The notes below the pieces were generated by a model that was not told the origin of the DNA, did no database searches, and worked only from the letters and a program-made list of their open reading frames with translations. Position numbers and translations under genes: made by a program. Shown here one piece after another: positions 26,637-35,428 of a DNA stretch of 64,000 nt. How positions within the stretch are numbered: position 1 is the first letter of the stretch; the number at the start of each line of letters is the position of its first letter. The stretch comes from Pseudoramibacter faecis (GTDB lineage: Bacteria > Bacillota > Clostridia > Eubacteriales > Eubacteriaceae), in contig NZ_JAYFFI010000004.1 in assembly GCF_036289405.1 (NCBI RefSeq), positions 57,737 through 121,736 of the forward strand. The letters run 5' to 3'.

Positions 26637-26664
26637 ATTATAAAAGCTTCAACGGCAACATCAA
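26637..26664 (-). promoter_or_regulatory. Promoter of the RuBisCO-like gene
   Basis: On the minus strand TTGATG (complement of 26659-26664), a 16-base gap and TATAAT (complement of 26637-26642). The -35 directly abuts the palindrome at 26665. Confidence 0.7.
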
Positions 26665-26684
26665 TATCGAAAGTATTTTCGATA
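26665..26684. promoter_or_regulatory. Perfect palindromic operator between divergent promoters
   Basis: Perfect eight-base arms TATCGAAA and TTTCGATA around GTAT. It lies between the minus promoter and the plus promoter, the ideal place for a shared repressor. A related TTTCGATA core is in the repeat at 19277-19300. Confidence 0.65.
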
Positions 26685-26709
26685 GAGCTATAGAAATTTT
26701 ATTCAATAT

Positions 26710-26737
26710 GGGCGGGTATCCGCCCTCGTGATAAAAT
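26710..26737 (+). promoter_or_regulatory. Promoter of the 26769 operon with GC-rich inverted repeat
   Basis: TGATAAAAT (26729-26737) is an extended -10. Just before it lies a perfect inverted repeat GGGCGG-GTAT-CCGCCC (26710-26725), which covers the spacer and could bind a regulator. Confidence 0.5.
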
Positions 26738-26768
26738 ACATTAATTAATTAAGGAGGATTATCTGCGC

Positions 26769-28070
26769 ATGAATGTACAAGATTTACTCCAGAAAGATGC
26801 CTTCCTATGCAACTGTGGCCGTGAACACCACAGCGACACGAAGACCCTGCAAGTGGGCGACGCCGCCATCTACGACCGGATTCCCGGAATGCTCGGGGGC
26901 ATTCACCGGGCGCTCGTCATTTCCGATGGCAATACCCGCCCGCTGTGCGGCGAAAAGGTGGCCGCGGAGCTGACCGGCGCCGGCATCACAGTGGATGAAG
27001 CCTTTTTCGATCAAAGGGACGTTTTAATCCCCGACGAGACTGCCATTGCAAAGGCTGAGGCCTGTTTTTGCGAGGGCGCCGGGGCCGTTATCGGCGTCGG
27101 CTCCGGGGTGATCAACGATCTGAGCAAGTACATCGCTTTTAATCATCAGGTGCCGAGCATGATCGTCGCGACTGCCCCGTCGATGGACGGCTTCGCTTCC
27201 AGCGGTGCCGTGATGATGCTCAAGGGGCTCAAGGTCACCTGTTCCAGACGGGCTCCGCGATGGATCGTCGCCGATATGAACGTCCTGGCCAGCGCTCCCA
27301 TCGATATGATCCGTTCCGGCATCGGCGATCTGCTGGGCAAATTTTCAGCGCTCAGCGACTGGCGACTGGCCACCTTGATGGGCAACGAACCCGCATGCCA
27401 GATGATTTATGATCTGGTCGAAACCGAAACCAAGGCCTGCATCGATAATATCGACGCCATCATGCGGCGCGACCCCGCCGCTATCGGCCGCCTGATGGAA
27501 AGTCTGGCCATCGTCGGCATTACCCTCGCCTACCAGGGCAGCTCCCGCCCGGCCTCGGGATCCGAGCATCTCATTTCCCATTTCTTTGAATTGACCTGCA
27601 TTAAAAATCACCTGCCTTATTTTCCCCACGGCATTGACGTTGCCTATTCAGCTGTCGTTTCAGAAATGCTTCGCAAGCGGCTGGCCGAAGAAGATCCGGC
27701 GACTTTTGCCTTCCATTTCGATCGGTCCGCCTGGCATCAGGAACTCGTGCGGTGTTTCGACGATATGGCACCGGAAATTGAAGCCATGCAGGAAAAAAAC
27801 GGCACTTATACGACCGATCGCACCGACTTTATCCGCGAAAACTGGCCCACCATCCGCGCTTATTTGAAGCAGACGCCCGGTGTCGCCTTCACAAAAAAAA
27901 TTCTGAGCGAGGCCGGCTACGATCTCGACGATTTTAAAGCGATGTACGGCCTCGATAAAATAAGAGACGCCGTGCGCTATGCCAGCGACATCAAGACCCG
28001 CTACACCTTGCTTGCGCTTTTAAGCGATACTGGAAAACTTATGACCTATGCAAAAGAACTGACGCTATAA
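26769..28070 (+). CDS. Glycerol-1-phosphate dehydrogenase-like (AraM/EgsA family)
   Basis: Iron-type alcohol dehydrogenase superfamily protein of 433 residues. VIGVGSGVINDLSKY near residue 117 binds the nicotinamide cofactor, and TAPSMDGFASSGAV near residue 136 belongs to the substrate site. The metal ligands are expected in GIGDLLGKF near residue 185, GSEHLISHFFE near residue 262 and FPHGIDVA near residue 283. Bacterial AraM reduces dihydroxyacetone phosphate to glycerol 1-phosphate; here, in a catabolic cluster, it may act on a longer polyol phosphate. The start is 11 bases after AAGGAGG, a little long. It is first in an operon with a xylulokinase-like gene and a phosphatase. Confidence 0.87.
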   Translation: MNVQDLLQKDAFLCNCGREHHSDTKTLQVGDAAIYDRIPGMLGGIHRALVISDGNTRPLCGEKVAAELTGAGITVDEAFFDQRDVLIPDETAIAKAEACFCEGAGAVIGVGSGVINDLSKYIAFNHQVPSMIVATAPSMDGFASSGAVMMLKGLKVTCSRRAPRWIVADMNVLASAPIDMIRSGIGDLLGKFSALSDWRLATLMGNEPACQMIYDLVETETKACIDNIDAIMRRDPAAIGRLMESLAIVGITLAYQGSSRPASGSEHLISHFFELTCIKNHLPYFPHGIDVAYSAVVSEMLRKRLAEEDPATFAFHFDRSAWHQELVRCFDDMAPEIEAMQEKNGTYTTDRTDFIRENWPTIRAYLKQTPGVAFTKKILSEAGYDLDDFKAMYGLDKIRDAVRYASDIKTRYTLLALLSDTGKLMTYAKELTL

Positions 28071-28141
28071 TATCCGGGCCATGGCCCGATAGATATCAAC
28101 CGTCCTTTGGCAGCCTTCATTGATAGAGAAGAGGAGAAAAA

Positions 28142-29653
28142 ATGAAATACTTTTTAGGATTGGATCTCGGCACCGGCGGCATTAAGTCGGTTTTATTCGA
28201 TCAAGACGGCAAGGAGGTCACTTTCGCCCTGCAGGAATATCCCTTGTATCAACCCCATAACGGCTGGGCCGAACAAGCGCCTGAAGATTGGTACAACGCC
28301 GCCGTCGCGACGATTCGAAAAGTGGTTAAACAGGCTGATGTTCCGTCCGAAGCCATCGTCGGCATCGGCATTGCCGGCCAGATGATGGGTGCCGTTCTGC
28401 TCGACGGCAACGGCGAACCGCTGCGCAAGGCCATCCTCTGGAACGACCAGCGCACCGGCGAAGCCACCAAGGCCATGGCCGAACGCGTCGGCGCGGACCG
28501 CATGCTCAAAGTCACCTGCAACCCGCCGCGGGAAGGGCTCACCGCCGCCAAAATTTTCTGGGTCGAACAAAACGAACCGGAAGTTTTTGCGCAAACAGCG
28601 CATATTCTTTTGCCCAAGGATTATGTTCGCTATCGTCTGACCGGCGAGTTTGCCACGGAGGTCTCCGACGCGTCAGCTACCCAGCTATTGGATACCCCGG
28701 GACGCTGCTGGTCAGACGAGATGATGGCCGCCCTCGACATCACGCCGAGCATGTTGCCCAAGGTTTATGAATCCTATCAGATCACCGGCACCCTCAGACC
28801 CGAAGTAGCCCGCGCCGTCGGCCTGTCGGAGAAAGTGGTCGTTGTCGGCGGCGCCGGGGACAACGCCGCGGCTTCGGTGGGAACCGGTGTGGTGGCCGCC
28901 GGCCGCGCGATGACTACCATCGGCACCTCCGGCGTGGTCTTCGCCTTTACCAACCGCCCGGCCCTCGACCCCAAAGGCCGGGTTTATACCTTCTGCACCG
29001 CGGTGCCCGATGCCTGGCACATGATGGGCCTGGTCAACTCGGCGGGCCTTTCTCTCAAATGGTGGCGAAACGGCTTTTATCCGGACGACGAAGAATACCT
29101 TAAAATCGACGAGGAAATCGCCAAGTCCCCCATCGGCGCGCACCATCTGATCTATAATCCCTATCTGATGGGCGAAGCTTCTCCCTATTGGGACGTCAAC
29201 GCCCGGGGATCCTTTATCGGCCTGTCCGCCATTCAGACCAAGAAAGACCTCACGCGCGCCGTGATGGAAGGGATCACCTTTGCGCTGAAAGAATCGATGG
29301 ATATTTATCGGGAAATCGGCGTTGATCCCAGGGTGATGCGTATGTGCGGCGGCGGCTCCAAAGCGCCGATCTGGCGCCAGATGATGGCCGATATCTACAA
29401 TATTCCGGTGGCGCTGCCGGCCGGCGTTTCCGAAAATTCCGCGGCACTTGGCGCCGCGATTCTCGCGATGGTCGGCACCGAAACCTATCCCGACGTGCCC
29501 ACAGCCTGCGACCAGATTGTCTCCCTTCGGGACGAACAATACCTGCCGAATCCCAATGCGTCGGCCAAATACGAAAAGCTTGCGGAGATTTACCGCAAGG
29601 TTTATCCGGCCCTTCAGGATATTTACCGCGACCTCCAAACCCTCGCGCTCTGA
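28142..29653 (+). CDS. Xylulokinase-like FGGY kinase
   Basis: Sugar kinase of 503 residues. FLGLDLGTGGIKSVLF at the N-terminus, NGWAEQAPEDWY near residue 42, GIAGQMMGAVLLD with AILWNDQRTG near residues 79-104, GAGDNAAASVGTG near residue 240 and the MCGGGSKAPIWRQM adenine-site motif near residue 400 fit the XylB branch more than glycerol kinase. It is expected to phosphorylate xylulose or another ketose. The ribosome binding site is GAGGAG. A 14-base perfect palindrome (CGGGCC/GGCCCG core, 28075-28088) lies between the preceding stop and this gene. It is the second FGGY kinase of the cluster, which suggests that two different substrates enter. Confidence 0.87.
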   Translation: MKYFLGLDLGTGGIKSVLFDQDGKEVTFALQEYPLYQPHNGWAEQAPEDWYNAAVATIRKVVKQADVPSEAIVGIGIAGQMMGAVLLDGNGEPLRKAILWNDQRTGEATKAMAERVGADRMLKVTCNPPREGLTAAKIFWVEQNEPEVFAQTAHILLPKDYVRYRLTGEFATEVSDASATQLLDTPGRCWSDEMMAALDITPSMLPKVYESYQITGTLRPEVARAVGLSEKVVVVGGAGDNAAASVGTGVVAAGRAMTTIGTSGVVFAFTNRPALDPKGRVYTFCTAVPDAWHMMGLVNSAGLSLKWWRNGFYPDDEEYLKIDEEIAKSPIGAHHLIYNPYLMGEASPYWDVNARGSFIGLSAIQTKKDLTRAVMEGITFALKESMDIYREIGVDPRVMRMCGGGSKAPIWRQMMADIYNIPVALPAGVSENSAALGAAILAMVGTETYPDVPTACDQIVSLRDEQYLPNPNASAKYEKLAEIYRKVYPALQDIYRDLQTLAL

Positions 29654-29683
29654 TTTTTTGCAATACCATCACGGAGAGACCTT

Positions 29684-30310
29684 ATGACCACCACGTTATA
29701 CCTTATCCGACACGGCGAAACCTATGAAAACCAAAACCACATCTTTCAGGGCGTTCTCGACACCAAGCTCACGCCGCTGGGCCTGCGCCAGGCCGATGTC
29801 CTCGGCGAGTATTTTAAGCAGATTGCCTTCGATGCCGCCTATACCAGCCCGCTGAGCCGGGCGCGCGATACCCTGACCGGTGTCTTAAAATATCACTCGG
29901 ATATCGCGCCCGTCTTGCGAGATGATCTGCACGAAATCGCAGGCGGCGCGCTCCAAGGCTTATCTTTTGCCGAGTGCAACGCCCGATTTAACAACATTCT
30001 CGACACCTTCCGCGAGGAACCTTCGGCTTTTGCCCCGCCGGGCGGCGAAAGCATTCCGGACGTTTATGTCCGCTTCACCACAGAGATCCTCGCCCTGCTG
30101 AGGGCCAACCCCGGGCGCACCATCGTCGTCGTCTCCCACGGCACCGCCATTCAAACCTGGCTGGCCTATGCCAAAGGCCTGCCCGCCGACCGCATCGCCT
30201 TCGATTTTCTGCCCAACGGCTCGGTCAGCCGATTTGCCTATCATGATGACCACCGAATCGAGACGGTTTATATCGGCCGCCTGCCGGAATCGGATGTAGG
30301 CGCCAAATAG
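29684..30310 (+). CDS. Histidine phosphatase family protein
   Basis: Phosphoglycerate-mutase-like phosphatase of 208 residues. The phospho-accepting histidine lies in LIRHGETYEN near residue 10. The partner arginine is in SPLSRARDT near residue 59, the acid is in LHEIAGGALQG, and the second histidine is in VVVSHGTAIQTW near residue 151. The size fits GpmB/CobC-type phosphatases rather than glycolytic mutase. It is the last gene of the operon starting at 26769, 30 bases after the kinase, with a GGAGA site. It may dephosphorylate a pathway intermediate or guard against sugar-phosphate stress; specificity is unknown. Confidence 0.85.
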   Translation: MTTTLYLIRHGETYENQNHIFQGVLDTKLTPLGLRQADVLGEYFKQIAFDAAYTSPLSRARDTLTGVLKYHSDIAPVLRDDLHEIAGGALQGLSFAECNARFNNILDTFREEPSAFAPPGGESIPDVYVRFTTEILALLRANPGRTIVVVSHGTAIQTWLAYAKGLPADRIAFDFLPNGSVSRFAYHDDHRIETVYIGRLPESDVGAK

Positions 30311-30320
30311 AATGCACATA

Positions 30321-30358
30321 AAGAAAGCCTGAAACAAAATCTCAGGCTTTCTTTATTT
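30321..30358. terminator. Bidirectional terminator
   Basis: Arms AAAGAAAGCCTGA and TCAGGCTTTCTTT with T-runs on both strands, between the convergent phosphatase and symporter genes. Confidence 0.85.
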
Positions 30359-30374
30359 TTTGTGTGTCAAAAAT

Positions 30375-31799
30375 TTATTTTGAACTCAAAATCCTCGGAT
30401 CCTCTTCGTGCTTAAAGAAGGAGCGGGTTTCGGCCGCCACCACGCCGGACAGCGCCATCAGCGCGATCAGGTTCGGGAAGGCCATCAGCGCGTTAAAGAT
30501 ATCCGCGATGGTCCACACCGCTTCCACCGTCATAAACGGCCCGATAAAAATCGCCAGCACATACAGCACGCGATAGGTCATCACCGCCTTGTAGTTGCGA
30601 TTCGACAGGTATTCCAAGCAGCGTTCGCCATAATAATTCCAACCGAGGATCGTCGTAAAGGCGAAGAACACCAGGCAGATCATCAACAGGAAGCTCGCCA
30701 CCTGCGCCGGGAAGGGCAGCCCGTGCTGGAAGGCGCAGATCGTCACGTCCACCCCTTCGAGGCCCTTATTCCAGGAGCCGGTAAGGACGATGGAAAGCCC
30801 CGTCATCGTGCAGATCACGATGGTGTCGATGAAGGTGCCCGTCATCGAAACGAGCCCCTGGCGCACACAGGATTTGGTCTGGGCCGCCGCGGCTGCGATC
30901 GGCGCCGAGCCCAGTCCCGATTCGTTGGAGAAAATCCCCCGGGCGATCCCCTTTTGCATCGCCACGATCATCGCGCCCAGTGCGCCGCCGGCCATCGCCC
31001 GCAGGCCAAAGGCCCCCTGGACCACTTCTGCCACGGCCCCCGGAATACCGCTGAGATGTGTAAACAGGATCATCACCGTACTGGCCACATAAGCCACCGC
31101 CATAAAGGGAACCACCACTTCCGACACCTAGGCGATGCGCTTGAGCCCGCCGATCACCACCAGCCCGACCGCAATGGTCAGAATGATTCCGCCGATCACA
31201 ATCGACCAGGAATAATTGGCGCCAAACAAATGCACCGTGTGCAGATTCTTCGGATCGAAAAAGGTGTTGATCGCCGAGGTGATCCCATTGACCTGGGTAA
31301 ACGTTCCGATGCCGAACAGGCCGACGCCCATGCCGAAGAAAGCAAAAATCTTCGCAAGCCAGGTCCATTTCTTGCCCATGCCGTTTTCGATATAATAAAA
31401 AGGGCCGCCGAGTACGTGTCCGCGATCGTCGATAGTGCGGAAGCGAATGGCCAAAAGCCCTTCCGCGTATTTGGTCGCCATGCCGAGAAAAGCCGCGATT
31501 TCCATCCAGAAAAGCGCGCCCGGGCCGCCGGCCACAATGGCGGTTGCCACCCCGACGATATTCCCCGTGCCGATAGTGGCAGAAAGGGCGGTGCAGAGCG
31601 CGCCAAAGCTGGTGACTTCCCCCTCGCCGTCCGCTTCGTTTTTAAACATGAAGCGCAGGGCTTTCGGCAGATGTTTGACTTGAAGAAAACCGAGTCGAAG
31701 GGTGAGCAAAATGCCGACCGCCAAAATGAAAATAATCAGCGGCAGGCCCCAGACGACCCCGTCAAACCATAAAAGAAAAGCGTTAAATTGATGAAACAT
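30375..31799 (-). pseudogene. AGCS sodium:glycine/alanine symporter interrupted by in-frame TAG
   Basis: Amino-acid carrier of 475 codons. Typical AGCS segments are seen: GALFWMEIAAFLGMATKYAEG, SATIGTGNIVGVATAI and, in the second half, ESGLGSAPIAAAAA. Codon 224 is TAG (31128-31130), in a conserved loop between GLKRIA and VSEVVVPFMA, where a glutamine CAG would be a one-base change. No frameshift is needed: both halves share one frame. The ATG at 31799 follows GAGGAGG; the longer frame to 31877 reaches into the riboswitch and is not coding. Glycine is the likely substrate because a glycine riboswitch precedes it. The protein is probably truncated at 223 residues and inactive. Confidence 0.88.
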
Positions 31800-31851
31800 T
31801 TGTTCCTCCTCACCATGATATGAGAGTCGGGACGAAGTAAAAATGGATTCA

Positions 31852-31939
31852 CTCTGTCCGTTTGCCTGAGAGATCACGCGATCACTTCAACCCGCGTCGC
31901 GCTTACACCTTCGGCGCCCATTTAAGGGACTCTCCAGAG
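31852..31939 (-). ncRNA. Glycine riboswitch (single aptamer)
   Basis: On the minus strand P1 arms CTCTG / CAGAG enclose GGAGAG, the conserved GGGCGCCGAAGG and CTCTCAGGCAAACGGAC, which are hallmark blocks of the glycine aptamer. Only one aptamer is clear; short paired sequences beyond it could be the ghost-aptamer/kink-turn remains. No obvious terminator lies between it and the symporter start, so control may be on translation initiation. Confidence 0.92.
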
Positions 31940-32067
31940 CCTGTCAATCTTTAGGAAATTTAACAGTGCTTCTAAAGCTTAGCATAAGCTTAATAGGCAC
32001 GCAAGAGATGAATGGATCGTTTTTTGTTCTAAATCAAATGCAGTTATCGCCCGCCGAAAAGCCGACA

Positions 32068-32103
32068 TCAAAAAAGCTCAGGGAAAATTCCCCCCTGAGC
32101 CCT
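32068..32103 (-). terminator. Terminator of the arylsulfotransferase-like gene
   Basis: Minus-strand arms GCTCAGGG and CCCTGAGC around GGGAATTTT-type loop, followed by TTTTTT. Confidence 0.85.
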
Positions 32104-32126
32104 TTAGAATCGTTTGTCATTCGATT

Positions 32127-33602
32127 TTAATCACCATCCGCTTTGTCAGAAGCATAATAGCGAACGCTCGACAATGTTTGGTGACCGGACATCCGGACGA
32201 TCAAGCCGTTGCTCCGACTGTCATAAAAAGTTTCGATTATTTTGTCCGTGCCGTTGCCGGCAATCATCAGATTGTTCTGCTTCTGGCTCAGTTTCGCAGC
32301 GCTCACCGCGTCGGCCGTTGTGTAGCTGGCGAGATAAGTCACTTTTTTGCCCGCTTCGTTTATTCTGAAGGTTGTCACTTTATTCGCCTGAGTTACCACC
32401 AGCGTCCGATCGGCCGCAAGCGATATATCCGTCACGTTCGCAAATTGCTGGCGCGCCTTCAGGCCGAAGGTATCGGCCTTGCCGCCAAGCACCCAAAGAA
32501 TTTTCCCCGTTTCCCGATCAACTTTGATAATGGCGTCGGCGTTTCGCAGAGAAAGAATCGGATTGTTATCCGCCGGATCCAAAATCATCGCATTCACATG
32601 CAGATAATCCTGCGGGGTATCCGAGCCATAGGCATTGCCGCGGCGAGACAGGGCATAAAGTTTGTCAAAAGCTGTGCTCCGCCATTCCCAAACAACCTTG
32701 TTGCCGTGCACCTCCTGCAGCACGGCCGCCACCACCGTCGTGTTTTTTGACGGATTCAGATTCGCCGGGATATTGCTGACCCGTTCCGTTTGATAGGACA
32801 AGGTAAGAGTGTCGTTTTTATTCAGCAGCTCAAAGCCGTGCCCGTCCACCGATCGCCCGGCTTCTTCTTTATTCACCGTCTTTTCGGGATGATAATAGCC
32901 CAGACCGACATCTTCGGTGATGACATTAAAATTTTCATCCATCACGATCCGCATCCCCGGCTGGTAATCAGCAATGCCCCCATTATCAGCGTCGGGATCC
33001 GTTCGGTGATAGGAATAATAAATATTGCCGTTGGTAGTCGCATGCCGCCTGAAATCCGTAAAACGCACCTTCGCCTTATCGGCGTCCAGCGCCTGATACC
33101 AAATCAAGTCACCGTTGGTATTCAGCGCATAAATCACCGGCTTGTCCTTTTCGGTGATCAAATATTCTCCTTTGGCGGCCGATTCTCCGGTCACCCGCAG
33201 CGACGGCAGCTGCGAGGAATAGGTCCGCAGATATACCGTTCTCGTGTCTTTGTCGTTGGCGATCACCACTTTGAGCTTGTTTTCCGGCGTAAGCGCCGTC
33301 ACTGCAACATTCACCGATTTTCCAACTTTTAAAGCTTTGCCGTCAACCGTTATCTTGCCGTTGATATACCCCAGCAGCTTGAAAGCATTGTCGCTGCCGG
33401 TCATCAGACAGGGCACGTCCACCGTGATGCCGTCTTTTTTAAGCGGCACTTCCATCTCGCAGCCATTCACCGACAAATGCAATGTTCGATCTTTAATCTG
33501 GGTTTTGTCCCGGCCGGCATAAGCCAGGGCAAAGCCAACCGCTAAAATCAGAATCAACGCGATTACCACCGCGCCGATTAAAATTTTCTTATTGCGCTCC
33601 AT
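32127..33602 (-). CDS. Membrane-anchored arylsulfotransferase-family protein
   Basis: A 491-residue protein with an N-terminal signal anchor (residues 6-27, after basic MERNKK). A small beta domain (about 30-120) is followed by a beta-propeller with GEYLITEKDKPVIYALNTNG, HATTNGNIYYSYHRTD, SVDGHGFELLN, VVWEWRSTAFD, DYLHVNAMILDP and GKILWVLGGK. These resemble the ASST (PF05935) fold that transfers sulfate between phenolic compounds outside the membrane. The catalytic histidine would be in DYLHVNAM near residue 330. Start at 33602 after AGGAGG inside the end of the HAD gene, so the two are translationally coupled (14-base overlap). Activity on phenolic sulfates is inferred from the family only. 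Confidence 0.75.
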   Translation of the reverse strand: MERNKKILIGAVVIALILILAVGFALAYAGRDKTQIKDRTLHLSVNGCEMEVPLKKDGITVDVPCLMTGSDNAFKLLGYINGKITVDGKALKVGKSVNVAVTALTPENKLKVVIANDKDTRTVYLRTYSSQLPSLRVTGESAAKGEYLITEKDKPVIYALNTNGDLIWYQALDADKAKVRFTDFRRHATTNGNIYYSYHRTDPDADNGGIADYQPGMRIVMDENFNVITEDVGLGYYHPEKTVNKEEAGRSVDGHGFELLNKNDTLTLSYQTERVSNIPANLNPSKNTTVVAAVLQEVHGNKVVWEWRSTAFDKLYALSRRGNAYGSDTPQDYLHVNAMILDPADNNPILSLRNADAIIKVDRETGKILWVLGGKADTFGLKARQQFANVTDISLAADRTLVVTQANKVTTFRINEAGKKVTYLASYTTADAVSAAKLSQKQNNLMIAGNGTDKIIETFYDSRSNGLIVRMSGHQTLSSVRYYASDKADGD

Positions 33603-34284
33603 CCAACTCCTCCTGCTGATGTCTCTTTTTATTTTGCAGGGCAATCCATGGGATCACCTGCTTAAGATCGTTGAACACGGCCGCTGCCATCCTCCGGGTC
33701 TCGGCATCCGGCTGCCACAAATCCGGTATCATCACAGGGATCATGCCGCCGGCGGCCGCCGCCCGAATACCGTTGATGGAATCTTCAAGCACCAGGCAAT
33801 TGCCCGGCGGCACCGCCATCGCAGCCGCCGCCCCCAAAAACACATCCGGTGCAGGTTTGGCCCGCGCCACCTGTTCCGAACTGAAAATCTGTTCGAAATA
33901 GCCGTCAATATGCGTGGCCTTCAGATTCCGTTCGATCTGCCAGCGCGGCGACGAGGAGGCCACAATGTGCGGCAGGTCTTCCGCCCTCAAATAGTCAAGC
34001 AGGGCAACCAATCCGGGCTTTTGATTGAAAAAACCGCCGGCCAGCGCCTGCTCTATATAGCGTTCCCGTTCGGCCGTAATGCGTTCTGCCGCGGCATGAT
34101 CATGGGTTGCGGTCTCAAAAAAGGCAACGACCTCCGATAATTTTCGACCGGACAAATGGGCAAAGGCATGATCCGGCAGCGGATCCAATCCCTCTTTGAG
34201 CATGCCTCGCTGAAAAGCCGCCACAGTCAGACTTTCCGTGTCGAACATCAGCCCATCCATATCAAAAATGACCCCTTTGATCAT
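33589..34284 (-). CDS. HAD-superfamily phosphatase (beta-phosphoglucomutase-like)
   Basis: A 231-residue haloacid dehalogenase-type hydrolase. Motif I GVIFDMDGLMFDTE is at the N-terminus with the nucleophile Asp, followed by an alpha-helical cap. Motif II is HIVASSSPR near residue 108, motif III KPAPDVFL and motif IV VLEDSINGIRAA near residue 170. It should hydrolyse or isomerise a small sugar phosphate. The start at 34284 is supported by AAAGGAG; the longer frame to 34350 lacks a site. It overlaps the following arylsulfotransferase-like gene. Confidence 0.9.
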   Translation of the reverse strand: MIKGVIFDMDGLMFDTESLTVAAFQRGMLKEGLDPLPDHAFAHLSGRKLSEVVAFFETATHDHAAAERITAERERYIEQALAGGFFNQKPGLVALLDYLRAEDLPHIVASSSPRWQIERNLKATHIDGYFEQIFSSEQVARAKPAPDVFLGAAAAMAVPPGNCLVLEDSINGIRAAAAGGMIPVMIPDLWQPDAETRRMAAAVFNDLKQVIPWIALQNKKRHQQEELDGAQ

Positions 34285-34409
34285 GGTATCTCCTTTATCA
34301 TTACCATCATGTTTCCGCTTTATTTTATCAAATCTCCTGGGAAATGACAATCATCCCCGCGATGATGCATCCGTGCCGGAACACGCAGGCTACTTCTCAG
34401 CTGAAGGCA

Positions 34410-34437
34410 TGAAAAAACAGCCGGCGCCGTGCCGGCT
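34410..34437 (-). terminator. Orphan minus-strand terminator
   Basis: Minus-strand arms AGCCGGC / GCCGGCT followed by GTTTTTT. No intact minus-strand gene precedes it; the mobilisation-gene remnant on the other strand begins just after. Confidence 0.7.
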
Positions 34438-34448
34438 CTCCGTATTGC

Positions 34449-34980
34449 TTGTTTATTTTAACTAAACGCGTATCGCTTTCAGCGCATTCAGGTGCCCGTT
34501 TTGCAAAAACAACTGCACACGACGGAACAGAGAAGCACGGCATGCGCGCAGAACGGGGAAACTGCAATCGAGAAACCAAGGTGACAAATCAGCGTTTGCG
34601 GCAGCTGAAAGCGCGCATATCGAAATTGCAAAGCTGGCCGAAAGAAGAAGCCGCTAACGCCGGGCCGTCCACCCTTGCCCATGTGCTGCACGGTATCTTA
34701 TCGCGGCGGGAACAGGCGGGAAAACAAAGCCGGTATGCTGCCGTCAACAATCTGAAAGCGACCGCGCATATGCTTAACTTTTTATCTGCCGACGACATAA
34801 AGGATATGGCGGAACTGAAAGAAAAGATAACGAATATGTTCAGCAGCACAACACATCTGGAAAACTGAAGCCCATCGACAGGCGGCTGAAAGTTCTGGAC
34901 GAGCATATATTGAATGCTGAAAGAATATTTACAATAACATGCTGGGAAGAAAGCGGCAGGGAATCGCCTACACGCAGGCA
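34449..34980 (+). pseudogene. MobA/MobL-type relaxase C-terminal remnant
   Basis: The plus strand carries a stretch typical of the C-terminal part of Firmicutes MobA/MobL mobilisation relaxases: AERGNCNRETKVTNQRLRQL, LHGILSRREQAGKQSRYAAV and NNLKATAHMLNFL. After a stop at about 34868 a neighbouring frame continues with LKPIDRRLKVLDEHIL, so the gene is frameshifted as well as missing its nuclease domain. It marks a former mobilisable element. The flank to about 35050 has no further recognisable part. Confidence 0.75.
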
Positions 34981-35049
34981 AGACATGAAACGACAAAAGA
35001 AAGACGGCGGGACAACAGAACTATCCCGCCGCACCTGCATACGCTCTAA

Positions 35050-35385
35050 TTAAATCTTTTTATAAACTGGAATTTGCTTATCTAAAATTATTGTTAAAAC
35101 AAAACCGAATAAAATGGAATCAGTATATGAAGTGGAATCATCCACAATCCGTAAAGACCACCCATCCCCATATGCACAAATTAAAATTATCGCTAAATTC
35201 AAAATTATAACTACATCCTTAAAAATCTTTGCTTTAGATAAAAGACAAACTATAACGCAACCATAAAATCCACATCACAACCAATTATATAGATAAATAT
35301 CATAACCGGTAAAATACACCAGTAAACTAACTATTGGTAAAATTATGCTGAGAAGTATTCCAATATATTTACATATGTTCTTCAT
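35050..35385 (-). pseudogene. Small AT-rich membrane protein with in-frame TGA
   Basis: On the minus strand a 111-codon frame begins with ATG at 35385 after AGAGGAG and ends with TAA at 35050. Its only interruption is a TGA at codon 37 (35275-35277). Translation on both sides is hydrophobic (about three membrane segments at residues 7-27, 38-47 and 53-67, and a C-terminal FGFVLTIILDK). The continuous quality on both sides suggests that TGA replaces a sense codon, most simply tryptophan. No family is recognised. The GC content is far below that of the window, so it probably came with the adjacent mobile-element remnant. Confidence 0.5.
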
Positions 35386-35428
35386 CCTACTCCTCTTTGT
35401 CAAATTCAAATTTGATACTTTATCATAA

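Noticed and set aside
31128..31130. TAG as a pyrrolysine codon in the symporter
   Set aside because: AGCS transporters are not known to use pyrrolysine, no PYLIS-like context was seen, and a one-base change from glutamine is simpler.
35275..35277. TGA as selenocysteine
   Set aside because: No clear hairpin of the bacterial SECIS type was recognised right after the codon and the protein is not a known redox family; kept only as a remote option.
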